Assembly (NCBI GenBank): GCA_026014875.1
Contig: JAOZHO010000027.1
Coordinates: forward strand, 1-64,000
Direction of reading: 5' to 3'
Source: Candidatus Bathyarchaeota archaeon
GTDB lineage: Archaea; Thermoproteota; Bathyarchaeia; TCS64
Length of the DNA: 64,000 bases
Below, piece by piece: positions 37,612 through 48,367 of this stretch (within the stretch, counting starts at the first letter, position 1; each line of letters starts with the position of its first letter). A program made the translations under genes and the position numbers. Under the pieces are notes generated by a model. It saw only the letters and a program-made list of their open reading frames with translations, ran no database searches and was not told the DNA's origin.

Positions 37612-38673
37612 TCAGCCGAGGTGGAGGTTCCTGAGCCCTATCCCGTTTATCCGAATGCGAGCACCATTTTTCGCGGCCTCCACTCGGATATCTGCACCGG
37701 TGAAGATGCGGGCGAGCTCCACGGCGGTCTCCGTGTGCGTCGTCAGCTCGCTCACAGTGAAATCCGACTCCCCAGACGCCAAGGAGCACCATAGGATCAG
37801 GTTGTCGCCCGTATAACGGTCCACGGCGGCACCCGACCCCACCTCACCCAATAAGGCTCCGGCGGCCTCCTCCCCCACCCTCTCAGCGGGCTTCCCCCTC
37901 TCCCCCAGGGAGCTCGAGCCCATGAAGACGCCGGGGCTCCCGCTGGCCCACAGGCAGATGACGCTTCCGGGGGACAACGGCGATTTCCGGCCCGATTCGA
38001 CCCTGACATCGATGTCAGCATCTATACCCTCCTCCCCCAACCGGGCTTCCGCCGCCCTCCCCTGCCTCTCCGCGACGTGGCCCGGGAGTCTCCCGCAGAT
38101 CGAGACGCCTCGAGCAGCGGAGACCCTTCCACCGTCGGCGATCAGGGGCGTGAGGCTCTCCACCGGATTGAACTCGGCTGTCACGAGCCCACCCCCCTTG
38201 GGATAGAAGCCCTCTCTCTGAACGGAGAGCGATCCCTGGAACCCCATAGACCTCAAGGCGGCCCAGGTCACGTTGTCCATGAAAGGAGTCGGGGGAGACC
38301 ACTTGACGTTGGTGCCCCCTCTTATCACGAGCTTCATGGGGGCCCCCGAGAACGCGGCGATGGGGGCCAGGCACTGGAGCATCAGTGTAATGCTCCCCGC
38401 CGTGCCGATATCAACCTTATAATTTCCACCCGGAATGGATCCGGGCCGGAGCCCCACTTCGGGGGATCCGATCCTCAGGCCGTCAGCCTCACCCCCGCAC
38501 ATCCGGGTCAAGGTCTCAGCGGTCTTGAGATGCTGGGGTCTGAGGCCGGGGCGACTCCTCCCCTGTCTGATGTTGTAGACCCTCGTCGGAACCCCCAAGA
38601 GTGCGCCGTAGCTCAGCGCCATACGGAGGATCTGGCCGCCCCCCTCCATCATCGAGCCATCTATCTCGATCAT
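37612..38673 (-). CDS. rtcA: RNA 3'-terminal phosphate cyclase
   Basis: IDGSMMEGGGQILRMALSYGALLG; QGRSRPGLRPQHL; ORF extends to 38721 but MIEIDGS start at 38673 preferred. Confidence 0.93.
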   Translation of the reverse strand: MIEIDGSMMEGGGQILRMALSYGALLGVPTRVYNIRQGRSRPGLRPQHLKTAETLTRMCGGEADGLRIGSPEVGLRPGSIPGGNYKVDIGTAGSITLMLQCLAPIAAFSGAPMKLVIRGGTNVKWSPPTPFMDNVTWAALRSMGFQGSLSVQREGFYPKGGGLVTAEFNPVESLTPLIADGGRVSAARGVSICGRLPGHVAERQGRAAEARLGEEGIDADIDVRVESGRKSPLSPGSVICLWASGSPGVFMGSSSLGERGKPAERVGEEAAGALLGEVGSGAAVDRYTGDNLILWCSLASGESDFTVSELTTHTETAVELARIFTGADIRVEAAKNGARIRINGIGLRNLHLG

Positions 38674-38684
38674 AGGGGACCCTC

Positions 38685-39362
38685 CTAGGCTTGGATGCCG
38701 CCGCAGAACCTGGTGATCCACTCCACGGCGACCCGCCCGGCGTCGGAGAGGACCCCCTCGTCGACGTTGGGGACTCCGCAGATTAAAAGCTGGACATCCC
38801 TCGTGGCCTGGGTGATCTTACACGCCTCGGCGTCTCGATACGGATAGATGGCCACCAGCTTCTCACCGTCTTCGATGACGGGCTCTCCTCCGCCCAGCAC
38901 CACGGGCTTCTCCATCCCGATCCCGAGGAACTCCTCCCCCGCGACGGCCTCCCTCATCAGCAGACTGCCCGAGAGCCCTCCCTCGTCGAACGCCGCCAGG
39001 GGTATCGCGGTCTCGATTGAAGCGAGATTGTAGGCATCGACGAATGTGTTTATCCTCGGGAGCCGGCGACCCCTCAGCACCCTCCTGAGGAGGGCCTCGG
39101 AGGCGGGCCTGGTCTTCGTGGGATCAACCCCCACCCTCCAGAAGAAGTCACGGTAAGCCCTGAACCTAGGATGCTCCCGGAGCTGGTCCAGGGTCCACTT
39201 GCCCTGCGCATTCGCTATGACCTCGATTTTGAACGCCTCGAGTTCAACGGACTGGCGGTGAACCTCGACGTCCTCCATCCTGAGGGTTAGGGCGCGCAGC
39301 CCGGGGAACCTCGCCGCGAGCCCCGGGGAAACCTCTAGCCACATGGGCACATAACCAACCAT
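38685..39362 (-). CDS. B3/B4 tRNA-binding domain protein (PheT-like)
   Basis: YRDFFWRVGVDPTKTRPASEALLRRVLRGRRLPRINTFVDAYNLASIETAIPLAAFD. Confidence 0.85.
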   Translation of the reverse strand: MVGYVPMWLEVSPGLAARFPGLRALTLRMEDVEVHRQSVELEAFKIEVIANAQGKWTLDQLREHPRFRAYRDFFWRVGVDPTKTRPASEALLRRVLRGRRLPRINTFVDAYNLASIETAIPLAAFDEGGLSGSLLMREAVAGEEFLGIGMEKPVVLGGGEPVIEDGEKLVAIYPYRDAEACKITQATRDVQLLICGVPNVDEGVLSDAGRVAVEWITRFCGGIQA

Positions 39363-39365
39363 TCC

Positions 39366-39902
39366 TTAATCGTGAACGCTGCTGGAGTCGGACTTTGCGA
39401 GGTCTCTGATCCTGCCCTCGCCATCGATCTCTTTGAGGTATCCGTAGACCTCTGCGGGGACGAGGTCTTCCCAGTCCTCCCCGGAGAGGATCCTCCGACG
39501 GATCTCCGTCGCCTCGTATTTTTTTCTCATGTGGAGCTCGATCCCTTTTACCTCGTATCCGGCCTCAACCAGCAGCCTCCGGGTGAGGGGCTGATTGGTG
39601 AAGACCACGTCGAAACGGGGCGTCTGGGACTCGACCTGGGAGACCCAGACCCGGTGGGCCGGGGCATCTGGGATGGGGATGAGCATGTACTTCTCCATGG
39701 GCACGTCCGAGGCGGCCAGGGCCTTCCTGATCATCTCGAGGCGCTCCCCCGCAGTGAAGGGGTTGTCCGGCTCGTGGCTCATCTGGGCGCTTCCCACCAC
39801 GATGAGGAGATCGTCTGACTCCTCCAGTATCTTCCTAATCGCGTGGAGATGGCCGTGATGGAAGGGCTGAAACCTTCCTACGAAGAGGGCTGTTCTAGAC
39901 AA
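39366..39902 (-). CDS. Nicotinamide-nucleotide adenylyltransferase, archaeal type
   Basis: ALFVGRFQPFHHGHLHAI; VVGSAQMSHEPDNPFTAGERLEMI; FTNQPLTRRLL. Confidence 0.93.
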   Translation of the reverse strand: MSRTALFVGRFQPFHHGHLHAIRKILEESDDLLIVVGSAQMSHEPDNPFTAGERLEMIRKALAASDVPMEKYMLIPIPDAPAHRVWVSQVESQTPRFDVVFTNQPLTRRLLVEAGYEVKGIELHMRKKYEATEIRRRILSGEDWEDLVPAEVYGYLKEIDGEGRIRDLAKSDSSSVHD

Positions 39903-40045
39903 CGATTCTCGCTCCGGATTCGATGAAAAAGTGGCACGTGGCTTATTTAACGTATCTCACGGCCCATGAGGAGAGGGTTCGGTGCATCGGGTTAGTTATA
40001 TAACCGAAACATGTAAACCGTCATTACACGGTCGGAGATTCACAG

Positions 40046-40624
40046 ATGGACGCCTTCCGAGACCTCAAACTTCTCCACACGAGCTGGGAGGACGTTGAAC
40101 GCCTCTCCGAGGAGCTCGCCCAGAAGATCATCGAGAGCGGATACGAGTCCGATATCGTTGTCGCCATCAGCAGAGGGGGCTTCGATCCCGCGCGTATACT
40201 CTGCGACCAGCTCGGCATTAGGCGGCTGGCGAGCGTCCAAGTCGAGTTTTATTCAGGCGTCCAAGACACTGTCGAGAAGCCTCGGATAGTTTATCCCCTG
40301 AACGCCGATGTCAGGGGGAAGAGTGTGCTAGTGGTCGACGACGTGTCCGACACTGGCGTCTCCCTCAAGGCGGCCAAAGATCACGTGCTCGAAAAGGGCC
40401 CGGGAGACCTCAAGGTGGCGACTCTCCACCTCAAGCCCTGGACCAGCTTCAGACCCGACTATCACGCATCGGAGACGGAAGCCTGGATCGTGTATCCGTG
40501 GGAACCCGTCGAGAGCATTCGGTCCATCGCAGCGAAGCTCGATAAAAACGGGTATTCAGACCGGGAGATCAGGGAGAAACTACTCGAGCTGGGCTTCAAT
40601 CTCAAGACCCTGAAAAGACTCTGA
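40046..40624 (+). CDS. Phosphoribosyltransferase
   Basis: VAISRGGFDPARILCDQLGI; VLVVDDVSDTGVSLKAA PRPP-binding motif. Confidence 0.9.
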   Translation: MDAFRDLKLLHTSWEDVERLSEELAQKIIESGYESDIVVAISRGGFDPARILCDQLGIRRLASVQVEFYSGVQDTVEKPRIVYPLNADVRGKSVLVVDDVSDTGVSLKAAKDHVLEKGPGDLKVATLHLKPWTSFRPDYHASETEAWIVYPWEPVESIRSIAAKLDKNGYSDREIREKLLELGFNLKTLKRL

Positions 40625-41479
40625 CTACTCGAACAGGTAGACTGCCTCTTCGTAGCGGCGAGAGCCCCATCTATAGTCTGGAGGAACTCGCCTCAGGGAC
40701 TTGGCCTCAAGCATCTTCGATAGCCGGCGGTTGGCTTCTTCGACGCTGATCATGTCGTCTCGGAGGAGATCGAGGGGGATATCGACCCCGAATGGGCGTG
40801 CGGGGACGATGTGTCGCGTCGCCTTCGGAGGGAACACCTGGCCAGATTTGACGGTCTCGAGGACATGACGCTTCTCGATGGCGGGGGGGCACAGCACGAA
40901 TCCCACCTCGCGCCGCTCCAGCATCTTCGCGGCGTCCCTCTCCGTCTCGTAGCGTATTGCATGGCCTTTCTTGCGCAACCAAGACTCTATGCTTGTCACA
41001 GTCGCGAACGCGGAGATGACCTCCTCTCCGTGAGCCGCCATCTCGTAGCAGCCTTCCTCGAGCATCAGGAGAAGGCTCGCTCCCCCGCTGGGAGAACCCA
41101 CAGTCCTAGAGATCTCCCCGAGATCCCCGAACCTGGAGAAAAAATCCTCGATGGCTATTGGAGACGAGACAACCCTGCACCAGCGGTCGACCCTGATCCC
41201 GGGGCTCGTGTAGTCGACGAGGCAGACGCATATGAGCCTGCAGCCCAGGTTCCTCAAGGCCTCCACCCGGTGCATCCCGTCGAGGACCACCAAGGACTCC
41301 CTGCCCACGATGACGGGAGACTTGAGGATTCCGGCTCTCTCGATCTCCTCCATGAGCCCATCAAGGATCCTGGAGATTGTCTCCTCGTGGAAAAGCAGCT
41401 CATCGATCTCGACCAGGGCGATATCGAGTCGGATCTCATCGCCATCAATGGTGTATGAAACGGGACGGGAGGCGATCAA
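40625..41479 (-). CDS. ParB/Srx-fold protein resembling ADP-dependent free-serine kinase (SerK)
   Basis: SPVIVGRESLVVLDGMHRVEALRNLG; KSGQVFPPKATRHIVPARPFGVDIPLDLL similar to remembered SerK C-terminus. Confidence 0.65.
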   Translation of the reverse strand: MIASRPVSYTIDGDEIRLDIALVEIDELLFHEETISRILDGLMEEIERAGILKSPVIVGRESLVVLDGMHRVEALRNLGCRLICVCLVDYTSPGIRVDRWCRVVSSPIAIEDFFSRFGDLGEISRTVGSPSGGASLLLMLEEGCYEMAAHGEEVISAFATVTSIESWLRKKGHAIRYETERDAAKMLERREVGFVLCPPAIEKRHVLETVKSGQVFPPKATRHIVPARPFGVDIPLDLLRDDMISVEEANRRLSKMLEAKSLRRVPPDYRWGSRRYEEAVYLFE

Positions 41480-41555
41480 GATGGATCAAGAGAAATAGAT
41501 TGCTTGGATGTGTATATAAGGAATGAAACGAAAAGGCCCGGTCTATTGAAAGAGC

Positions 41556-41756
41556 CTAATACTCCTGGGTCGCCTCGATCTTCATGATCCGGGTTACGTA
41601 GCCCGCGATCTTGTTCCTCAGTTTCTTGGATACGTCTAGACCGATCTCTTTGAGGAACTGCTTGTTCGGCTCGAACTCCGTCGTGAAGCTCGGCTCGTAC
41701 CTGTCGACGAGTGTGTTGCTGATCCGCTTGATCATCTCAGTCCGTACTTTGCCCAT
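41556..41756 (-). CDS. 30S ribosomal protein S17e
   Basis: MGKVRTEMIKRISNTLVDRYEPSFTTEFEPNKQFL...KLRNKIAGYVTRIMK. Confidence 0.93.
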   Translation of the reverse strand: MGKVRTEMIKRISNTLVDRYEPSFTTEFEPNKQFLKEIGLDVSKKLRNKIAGYVTRIMKIEATQEY

Positions 41757-42144
41757 TTTAATCACCGTGTCAGGTTTCCGGCCTATGTGCTGATATGGAA
41801 ACCTCTCCGGGTTTTAAAGATTACCCTCTGATTCGAGCCACCTATCTAATCACCCCCCGATCGCTAAGGACGAGAAATCAACCATTTCTGATGCTGAATA
41901 GGAGACCCTGATGACAAAAAGGATTAGGGCTTTTCTTCAATCCATGAAAATGTCAAATTTCACGACGAGGGGTCTGCAGAGAAAATCAAAAGGGAATAAC
42001 TTTCGTTATCGGGGCTCTTACGGTCGATAACTTCCTGTGGGGATGGGGCTCTAGGAAAGAAGCCTTTACCTGAACTTCCTTGGGAAAAAGGGAGAAAGCA
42101 TTAAATATTTCCCGAGAAGAAGAGTGAAAATAGAAGGGTCTCAA

Positions 42145-42363
42145 ATGACGAACGAGATTAAGGTTGCGCCGATGCACAAGCTCATAAAAAGAGCCGGAGC
42201 AGCGAGAGTGAGCGAGGAGAGCGCCACGGCTCTCGGGAGAGCCCTCGAGGAGATCGGCATCAAAGTGGCCAAGGAAGCCATCGATTACGCTCGACACGCC
42301 GGCAGGAAAACCGTGAAAGCCAGGGACATCGAGATCGCAGCGAACAAAGTCATAGGCCGATAG
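42145..42363 (+). CDS. Archaeal histone
   Basis: PMHKLIKRAGAARVSEESATALGRALEEIGIKVAKEAIDYARHAGRKTVKARDIEIAANKV; start MTNEIK preferred over 42124. Confidence 0.95.
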   Translation: MTNEIKVAPMHKLIKRAGAARVSEESATALGRALEEIGIKVAKEAIDYARHAGRKTVKARDIEIAANKVIGR

Positions 42364-42403
42364 GATAATATATTTCCCGCTGGGGGTCCATGGGTGAACC
42401 GGC

Positions 42404-43597
42404 ATGCGATCCATAGAGTGTGATATTGTTGTCGTAGGCGCCGGGCCCGCAGGGAGCCTCGCGGCGAGGACTGCGGCGGAGAATGGGGCATCAACGATTC
42501 TTCTCGAGGAGCATCCCAAGGTGGGCTACCCTATCAACTGCGCGGAGGGCCTCAGCCTCGGAGGGCTCAAGGACGCCGGGATCAAACCAAAGCCACCCAT
42601 CGTGAGCCAGGAAATAACCAAGGCGAGGGTTTTCGCCCCAGACCAAAGCTTCGTAGAACTCACGAGCACGAACTGGAAAGGCTACACCCTCAACAGGGAG
42701 ATCTTCGACGGTCTTCTGGCCGAGATGGCGGTTGAGGCCGGGGCTGACCTTCTAACTAGTACGAAAGTTACAGATTTGATCAAGAAGGATGGCGTCGCGG
42801 TCGGCGTGAAGGCAGTCTCAGGCGAGGAGACCCTGAAGATCTCTGCGAAGGTGGTCATCGGAGCTGACGGCCACGCCTCCATAATCAGGAGGAAGGCCGG
42901 GCTCGGAGAATGGTTCCCCGACATCGTCACGTGCGCCCAGTACAGGCTTGGGGGCCTCGAGCTCGAGGAGCCAGGGGTCAACGAGTTCTACCTGGGCAGG
43001 GAGATCTCTCCAGGCGGCTACGCATGGGTCTTCCCCAAGTCCGCCGAGGTGGCCAACGTCGGCCTCGGGGTCCGCAAGATCCACACGGAACCCCCCATAA
43101 AGTACCTGAAGCGGTTCATCGCAAACGACCCCCGCTTCAAAGACGCCGAGATCCAGTTGGTGAACGGGGGCATCTGCCCCGTCTCGGGCGTGCTCGAGAA
43201 AGTCGTAAGCGACGGGCTGATGCTCACAGGAGACTCTGCGGGTCAGCTGATACCCGCCACGGGGGCGGGTATCCATTCTGGAATAGAGTCAGGCAAGATA
43301 GCCGGAGAGGTCGCTGCCGAGGCCGTGGAGGAGGGGAACGTCTCCGCGGAGCGGCTTTCGGTGTACGAGGAGAGGTTCGACAGCGTCTGGGGGGAGAGGA
43401 TCAGGGACAGTCGCAAGGTCGTCGAGATGCTGGACAAGTTCTCAGACGAGAACCTTAACATCCTCGCGAAGGTGATAACCAAAGAGGACGTGCTTAACCT
43501 TGCGAATGGCACATCGGTGGCCCGGACCATCACACGGATCATGGCGAGGTCCCCCAAGGGGATCATCAACCTGATGTCAGCCTATCTCAAGCAATAA
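42404..43597 (+). CDS. Geranylgeranyl reductase family FAD protein
   Basis: [77 protein letters not shown]. Confidence 0.92.
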   Translation: MRSIECDIVVVGAGPAGSLAARTAAENGASTILLEEHPKVGYPINCAEGLSLGGLKDAGIKPKPPIVSQEITKARVFAPDQSFVELTSTNWKGYTLNREIFDGLLAEMAVEAGADLLTSTKVTDLIKKDGVAVGVKAVSGEETLKISAKVVIGADGHASIIRRKAGLGEWFPDIVTCAQYRLGGLELEEPGVNEFYLGREISPGGYAWVFPKSAEVANVGLGVRKIHTEPPIKYLKRFIANDPRFKDAEIQLVNGGICPVSGVLEKVVSDGLMLTGDSAGQLIPATGAGIHSGIESGKIAGEVAAEAVEEGNVSAERLSVYEERFDSVWGERIRDSRKVVEMLDKFSDENLNILAKVITKEDVLNLANGTSVARTITRIMARSPKGIINLMSAYLKQ

Positions 43598-43720
43598 TCA
43601 GCCCAAGTGCGCCTTCTCCCAAATGTTCGGCTTCCCCAAGCAAGGGGCAATAGTGGAAAACATTTATATTCCGACCATAGATGAGATTCGTACTTAGTAT
43701 CTGGTTTGGAGAATGATAAT

Positions 43721-45364
43721 ATGGCATATTTGACCAGACAACCCGTGTTGATTCTGAAGGAAGGGACTGAGCGGAGCCGTGGTCGCGACGCCCGCAAGTC
43801 GAACATGACTGCGGCGCAGGTCATCGCCGAGGTGCTCAAGACGACCCTGGGACCGAGGGGCATGGACAAGATGCTCATCGACAGCCTGGGGGACATCACC
43901 ATCACCAACGACGGCGCCACGGTGCTCGAAGAGATCGATGTCCAGCACCCCGCCGCGAAGATGATGATCGAGGTCGCCAAGACCCAGGACGATGAGGTCG
44001 GCGACGGAACCACCACCGCGGTGATCTTCGCAGGGGAGCTCCTCAAGAAGGCTCAGGATCTCTTGGATCAGGACATTCACCCGTCGATAATCATCGCGGG
44101 GTACCAGAAGGCGTCCGATAAAGCTCTCGCCAAACTCGAGAAGTTGGCCATCGACGTCGACCTAGACGACAGGGAGACCCTCATGAAGCTCGCGAACACC
44201 TCCATGAGGAGCAAGACAGTCTCAAGCGTCAGGGACCACCTCTCCGGCATCGTGATCGACGCGATACTGCAGATCGTCGAGAAGAGGAACGGCGAGATCA
44301 TCGCCGACGTCGACAACGTCCAGATCGTCAAGAAGGAGGGCAAGAGCCTCAACGAGACGGAACTCGTCAAGGGGATCATCATCGACAAGGAGGCGGTCCA
44401 CGACGGGATGCCCAAGAAGGTGGAGAACCCCAAGATCGCCCTCATCGACGTCGCCATCGAGGTGGAGAAGACCGAGTTCGACGCCGAGATCCGGATCCGG
44501 AGCCCTGACGCAATCAAGGCCTTCCTGGATCAGGAATCCGAGATGCTCAAGAAGAAGGTGGACGACATCGTCTCGAGCGGCGCCAAGGTCCTCTTCGCCC
44601 AGAAGGGCATAGACGACGTCGCCCAGCACTTCCTCGCCAAGGCCGGCGTGCTCGCCGCGAGGCGGGTCAAGAAATCCGACATGGAAAAGCTCGCCAAGGC
44701 GACGGGAGCCAAGATCATCTCCAACCTCTCCGACCTCAAAGACTCCGATCTAGGCACCTGCGAGCTCGTCGAGGAGAAGAAAGTGGGCGACGACAAGATG
44801 ATCTTCGTGGAGGGCTGCAGCGACCCCAGGGCCGTTGCCATCTTCATCCGGGCGGGCCTCGAGCGCATGATCGACGAGGCCGAACGGGCACTGAACGACG
44901 CACTCTACGTGATCAGCGACATAGCCGAACTCCCCAAGATGGTGCCCGGAGGCGGGGCCATCGAGACTGAGCTCGCCAAGGATGTCCGATCCTATGCGAC
45001 CCAGATCGGGGGCAGGGAGCAGCTCGCCGTCGAGGCGTTCGCGGACGCCCTCGAGGTGATCCCCAGGACCCTCGCTGAGAACGCGGGGCTCGACATCCTC
45101 GACTCCATGGTCGCCATCAAGGCAGCCCACGACAAGAAGGGGGGCTCCTCGATGGGGGTCAACGTCTTCGACGAGGGAGTCATCGACATGCTCGAGCAGG
45201 GCGTCGTCGAGCCCATGGTTGTGAAGCTCCAGGCGATCAAGTCGGCGGTCGAGGTCTCGGCCATGATCCTCAGGATCGATGACGTCTTAGCCGCAACTTC
45301 CCCGGGCGGCATGGGAGGCCCAGGCGGCCCCCCCGGCGACATGCCCGACATGGACGACATGTAA
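43721..45364 (+). CDS. thsA: Thermosome subunit (group II chaperonin)
   Basis: [64 protein letters not shown]-terminal [22 protein letters not shown] begins at 43706. Confidence 0.97.
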   Translation: MAYLTRQPVLILKEGTERSRGRDARKSNMTAAQVIAEVLKTTLGPRGMDKMLIDSLGDITITNDGATVLEEIDVQHPAAKMMIEVAKTQDDEVGDGTTTAVIFAGELLKKAQDLLDQDIHPSIIIAGYQKASDKALAKLEKLAIDVDLDDRETLMKLANTSMRSKTVSSVRDHLSGIVIDAILQIVEKRNGEIIADVDNVQIVKKEGKSLNETELVKGIIIDKEAVHDGMPKKVENPKIALIDVAIEVEKTEFDAEIRIRSPDAIKAFLDQESEMLKKKVDDIVSSGAKVLFAQKGIDDVAQHFLAKAGVLAARRVKKSDMEKLAKATGAKIISNLSDLKDSDLGTCELVEEKKVGDDKMIFVEGCSDPRAVAIFIRAGLERMIDEAERALNDALYVISDIAELPKMVPGGGAIETELAKDVRSYATQIGGREQLAVEAFADALEVIPRTLAENAGLDILDSMVAIKAAHDKKGGSSMGVNVFDEGVIDMLEQGVVEPMVVKLQAIKSAVEVSAMILRIDDVLAATSPGGMGGPGGPPGDMPDMDDM

Positions 45365-45453
45365 CACCCAACCTTTGATTATCGGGTTTTGAACCCGAAC
45401 ATTTTTTCTTTTATTCCACCCTAATTAGCTATTGAAATCTAGGTGTAAGCAGT

Positions 45454-46344
45454 ATGTTGAAAACGAACAAGGATAAGCTCGTGAAGATGTCGGTCATCGG
45501 AGAAGTGGTGAGCCCCACAGTGGGCGCATCCATCTACAGGGTCTCCGCTGACGGCGAACCCATGATCCTCCCCGGAGTGGGAGGAATCACCTACAACGTG
45601 AGGGTAGGGGACCTCGCCATGGGCTGGATGGCGGACCACGTCGAACCCGGCGTGAGCCTCGAGAACAGGGTCTCCGACTCCAGGATGCCCCACGCCCAGA
45701 GCAGGGCGCTGAACGTCCTGAGCTGCATCGGGAACGAGGCGACGGTGGTCAAGGGGGACGCCAAAGGGGAGAAGGGTGTCGTCGTGGGGAAGCACGGGGG
45801 CATCGAGCACGTGATGACAGATTTCCAACCCGAGGTGATGGAGAAGCTCGTCATCGAGGACAAGGTCATGGTCAAGGCCTACGGGGTGGGGCTCAAGCTC
45901 CTGGACATACCAAAAGTGAAAACCTACAACCTGAGCCCCAATTTCTTGAAGGCCATCGATCCCAAGATCGCCAGCGGGAAGCTGGAGGTCCCTGTGACCC
46001 ACATGGTGCCCGCGGCTATCATGGGCTCGGGCCTGGGACGGAACCACGTCTCCTCAGGGGACTACGACATCACCCTATTCTGCGAGGAAACGGTGAAGGA
46101 GTACGGCCTCGAGGACCTGAGGCTGGGGGACCTCGTCGCTATCGTCGACGCCGACCACAGCTACGGCCGGATATTCAGGAAGGGGGCCATGAGCGTGAGC
46201 ATAGTGACCCACAGCGACTGCGTCACCGCGGGCCACGGGCCGGGGACGACGACCCTCTTCACATCGAAGACAGGGGCGATCGAACCTGTGATCGATGCCG
46301 ACGCGAACATCGCTAAGATCCTCGGGCTCAGAGACGATCTCTAG
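45454..46344 (+). CDS. DUF4438-like protein
   Basis: PGVGGITYNVRVGDLAMGWMADHVEPGVSL; VVGKHGGIEHVMTDFQPEVMEKL; VPAAIMGSGLG. Confidence 0.75.
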   Translation: MLKTNKDKLVKMSVIGEVVSPTVGASIYRVSADGEPMILPGVGGITYNVRVGDLAMGWMADHVEPGVSLENRVSDSRMPHAQSRALNVLSCIGNEATVVKGDAKGEKGVVVGKHGGIEHVMTDFQPEVMEKLVIEDKVMVKAYGVGLKLLDIPKVKTYNLSPNFLKAIDPKIASGKLEVPVTHMVPAAIMGSGLGRNHVSSGDYDITLFCEETVKEYGLEDLRLGDLVAIVDADHSYGRIFRKGAMSVSIVTHSDCVTAGHGPGTTTLFTSKTGAIEPVIDADANIAKILGLRDDL

Positions 46345-46398
46345 CCCCCCTCTGATGCAATGTTTTTATTTGGGCTCAGGATATTGAGTGTAGCCTGT

Positions 46399-46477
46399 GC
46401 TCCTGTCGTCTAGTCCGGCCAAGGATTCTGGCCTCTCGAGCCAGAGATCCCGGGTTCAAATCCCGGCGGGAGCACCA
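46399..46477 (+). tRNA. tRNA-Glu (anticodon CTC), CCA encoded
   Basis: GCTCCTG...CTGGC-CTCTCGA-GCCAG...CCGGG-TTCAAAT-CCCGG-CGGGAGC-A-CCA. Confidence 0.96.
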
Positions 46478-46506
46478 CTTTCAACCAGACTTTTATTCCT
46501 CGAGGC

Positions 46507-48240
46507 CTAGGAGGGCCCCTTGATTATCATGTCGAGGAGAGCCAGCCGTCCGCTCCTCACCTGTTCAAGGCCTCGAAGCAGGGCGGACTCCACCTCAGCC
46601 GGATCCTCCACGAGCTCCCCGTATCCGCCGAAGGCCTCGGTCAGCTTCACGTAGTCGGGTCTAGGTATGTCGACCCCGTAGTATCTTCCCTCCTTCACGG
46701 AGTATCCCTCGGGGTAGTACATGGAGTGCTGCTTCATCGCAGCGTAGGACCTGTTATCGAAGAGGACAGTGAGGAAGGGGATCTGGTACTCCTGGGACAG
46801 CCCGAAACAGGCGTGGACAGGGTTATAGTTGAAGCTGCCGTCCCCCTCCAAGGCGACCACCGTCTTCCCCGGGTCCGAGAGCTTCACCCCGAGGCTCACA
46901 CCGAGCCCCTGCCCCAGCCCCGAGTGGACCACGGGCCCCATCGCCTGGAAGTGGTTACCGGGGCTGACCCTATTCGCCTCGATGTACCTGCTCACGAGCC
47001 CCCCGTGGGTTATCGTCTCGTGGACTGTACGGGTGTCCCCGTCCAGAACCTTGTTGACGACATAGCAGAGCCACCGGGGATCGATGGGCACATCGTCCCG
47101 GGCTTCGAGAGCCTCCCTCTCCCACTCCTCCCTGAGCCGGTTATGCTCGGCCTCCCACCTGCCCCGCCTCTCCCTCAATTTATCGGGTGAAAGGGCCATC
47201 TTCTCCCCGAGTTCCTCGAGGAGGGCCGGCAAAGCCAGAGCCGAATCAGCGGCTATCAACATGTCCGCTGGATACGTGTATGAGGGATACTTCCCCTGGA
47301 GGGGGTCGAGATCCATGAAGACTATCTTGGCCCTGCTCGTCTCCCTGATGCTCGTAGGAGGATACCACGGGGGCCAGCTGCTGCTGTCGATGACCAGGAT
47401 CAGGTCGGATTCGGCTGAATATGGTGCGATGCTGTAGCCCATGTGCATCTGGTGGTCGGTGGGGAAGTTCATGTAGCCGGGGGTCTCGAAGACGGGCATC
47501 GAGAGGAGATCGGCGAGCTCCACGAGGGAGGAGACTGCGCCATGGTTCCTGCCAAGATGCCTCGTATAAACTAGGGGTGACTCGGCCTCGGCGAGTAGCT
47601 CGGTCAGTTTCCGTATCGCCGCAGGGTCTGCCTGAATCCTCGAGGGCCGGGGCTTCCTCTCGGGCATCCTCATCCGGGTGACTTTCTCGAACATCAGCTC
47701 CCTAGCCAAACCGAGGACGACCGGGCCCTGAATATCCGAGGATGCTATGTCAAAGGCCCTGGCCAAGATATCGAGGATGTTCACGTTCGCGGTGGGGGTG
47801 CTGCTCCATTTCACGTAGGGCTCCACGACCCTGGGCTGCCCCCCAACCTGGGTGAAGGACATGTAGTGGGCCCCGGGGGTGCCCCCGTGGACCTCCCGGT
47901 CGTGGGTCCAGGCCTGCCCAACGATGAGGACCACGGGCAGGTTGTCGGCGTGGAGGGCTCTGAGCTCCATCGCGCTGTGGAGGAGCCCCACGAGGACGTG
48001 GGTGAGGACCACCTGGGGCCTCCCCGTGGCCATAGCGTACCCCTTAGCCATGGTGAGGGAGACGGCTTCGTGCCTGGTGTTGATGTAGAAGGGCTTCTTC
48101 CCCTGGGAGTTGTACTTGGCGAGGTACTCCCAGAGGGGGACGAACTCGGTCCCCGGGGAGCTGAAGATGTAGTCCACGCCGTACCTGTTGAAGAGCTCGA
48201 CGTATCCCTCGGCGGCTCCCTCGACCGTTATCTCCTCCAA
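46507..48240 (-). CDS. Thiamine-pyrophosphate-requiring enzyme, acetolactate synthase-like
   Basis: VDYIFSSPGTEFVPLWEYLAKY; HEAVSLTMAKGYAMATGRPQVVLTH; VVALEGDGSFNYNPVHACFGLSQEYQIPFLTVLFDN. Confidence 0.85.
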   Translation of the reverse strand: MEEITVEGAAEGYVELFNRYGVDYIFSSPGTEFVPLWEYLAKYNSQGKKPFYINTRHEAVSLTMAKGYAMATGRPQVVLTHVLVGLLHSAMELRALHADNLPVVLIVGQAWTHDREVHGGTPGAHYMSFTQVGGQPRVVEPYVKWSSTPTANVNILDILARAFDIASSDIQGPVVLGLARELMFEKVTRMRMPERKPRPSRIQADPAAIRKLTELLAEAESPLVYTRHLGRNHGAVSSLVELADLLSMPVFETPGYMNFPTDHQMHMGYSIAPYSAESDLILVIDSSSWPPWYPPTSIRETSRAKIVFMDLDPLQGKYPSYTYPADMLIAADSALALPALLEELGEKMALSPDKLRERRGRWEAEHNRLREEWEREALEARDDVPIDPRWLCYVVNKVLDGDTRTVHETITHGGLVSRYIEANRVSPGNHFQAMGPVVHSGLGQGLGVSLGVKLSDPGKTVVALEGDGSFNYNPVHACFGLSQEYQIPFLTVLFDNRSYAAMKQHSMYYPEGYSVKEGRYYGVDIPRPDYVKLTEAFGGYGELVEDPAEVESALLRGLEQVRSGRLALLDMIIKGPS

Positions 48241-48367
48241 ACGTAATCCTCCAGAGAATGACTGAAATCTGGTCGCCTTGGATTTAAAACCCTTTCACAG
48301 GAAGAGGGAACCCTCCATGGATGCATGGTGACAATTTAATTACAGATGAACCTGTATACACACCAGA

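Noticed and set aside
40625-41479. Chromosome-partitioning ParB
   Set aside because: No HTH/KorB-like DNA-binding domain and no ParA nearby; C-terminus fits SerK-like proteins better.
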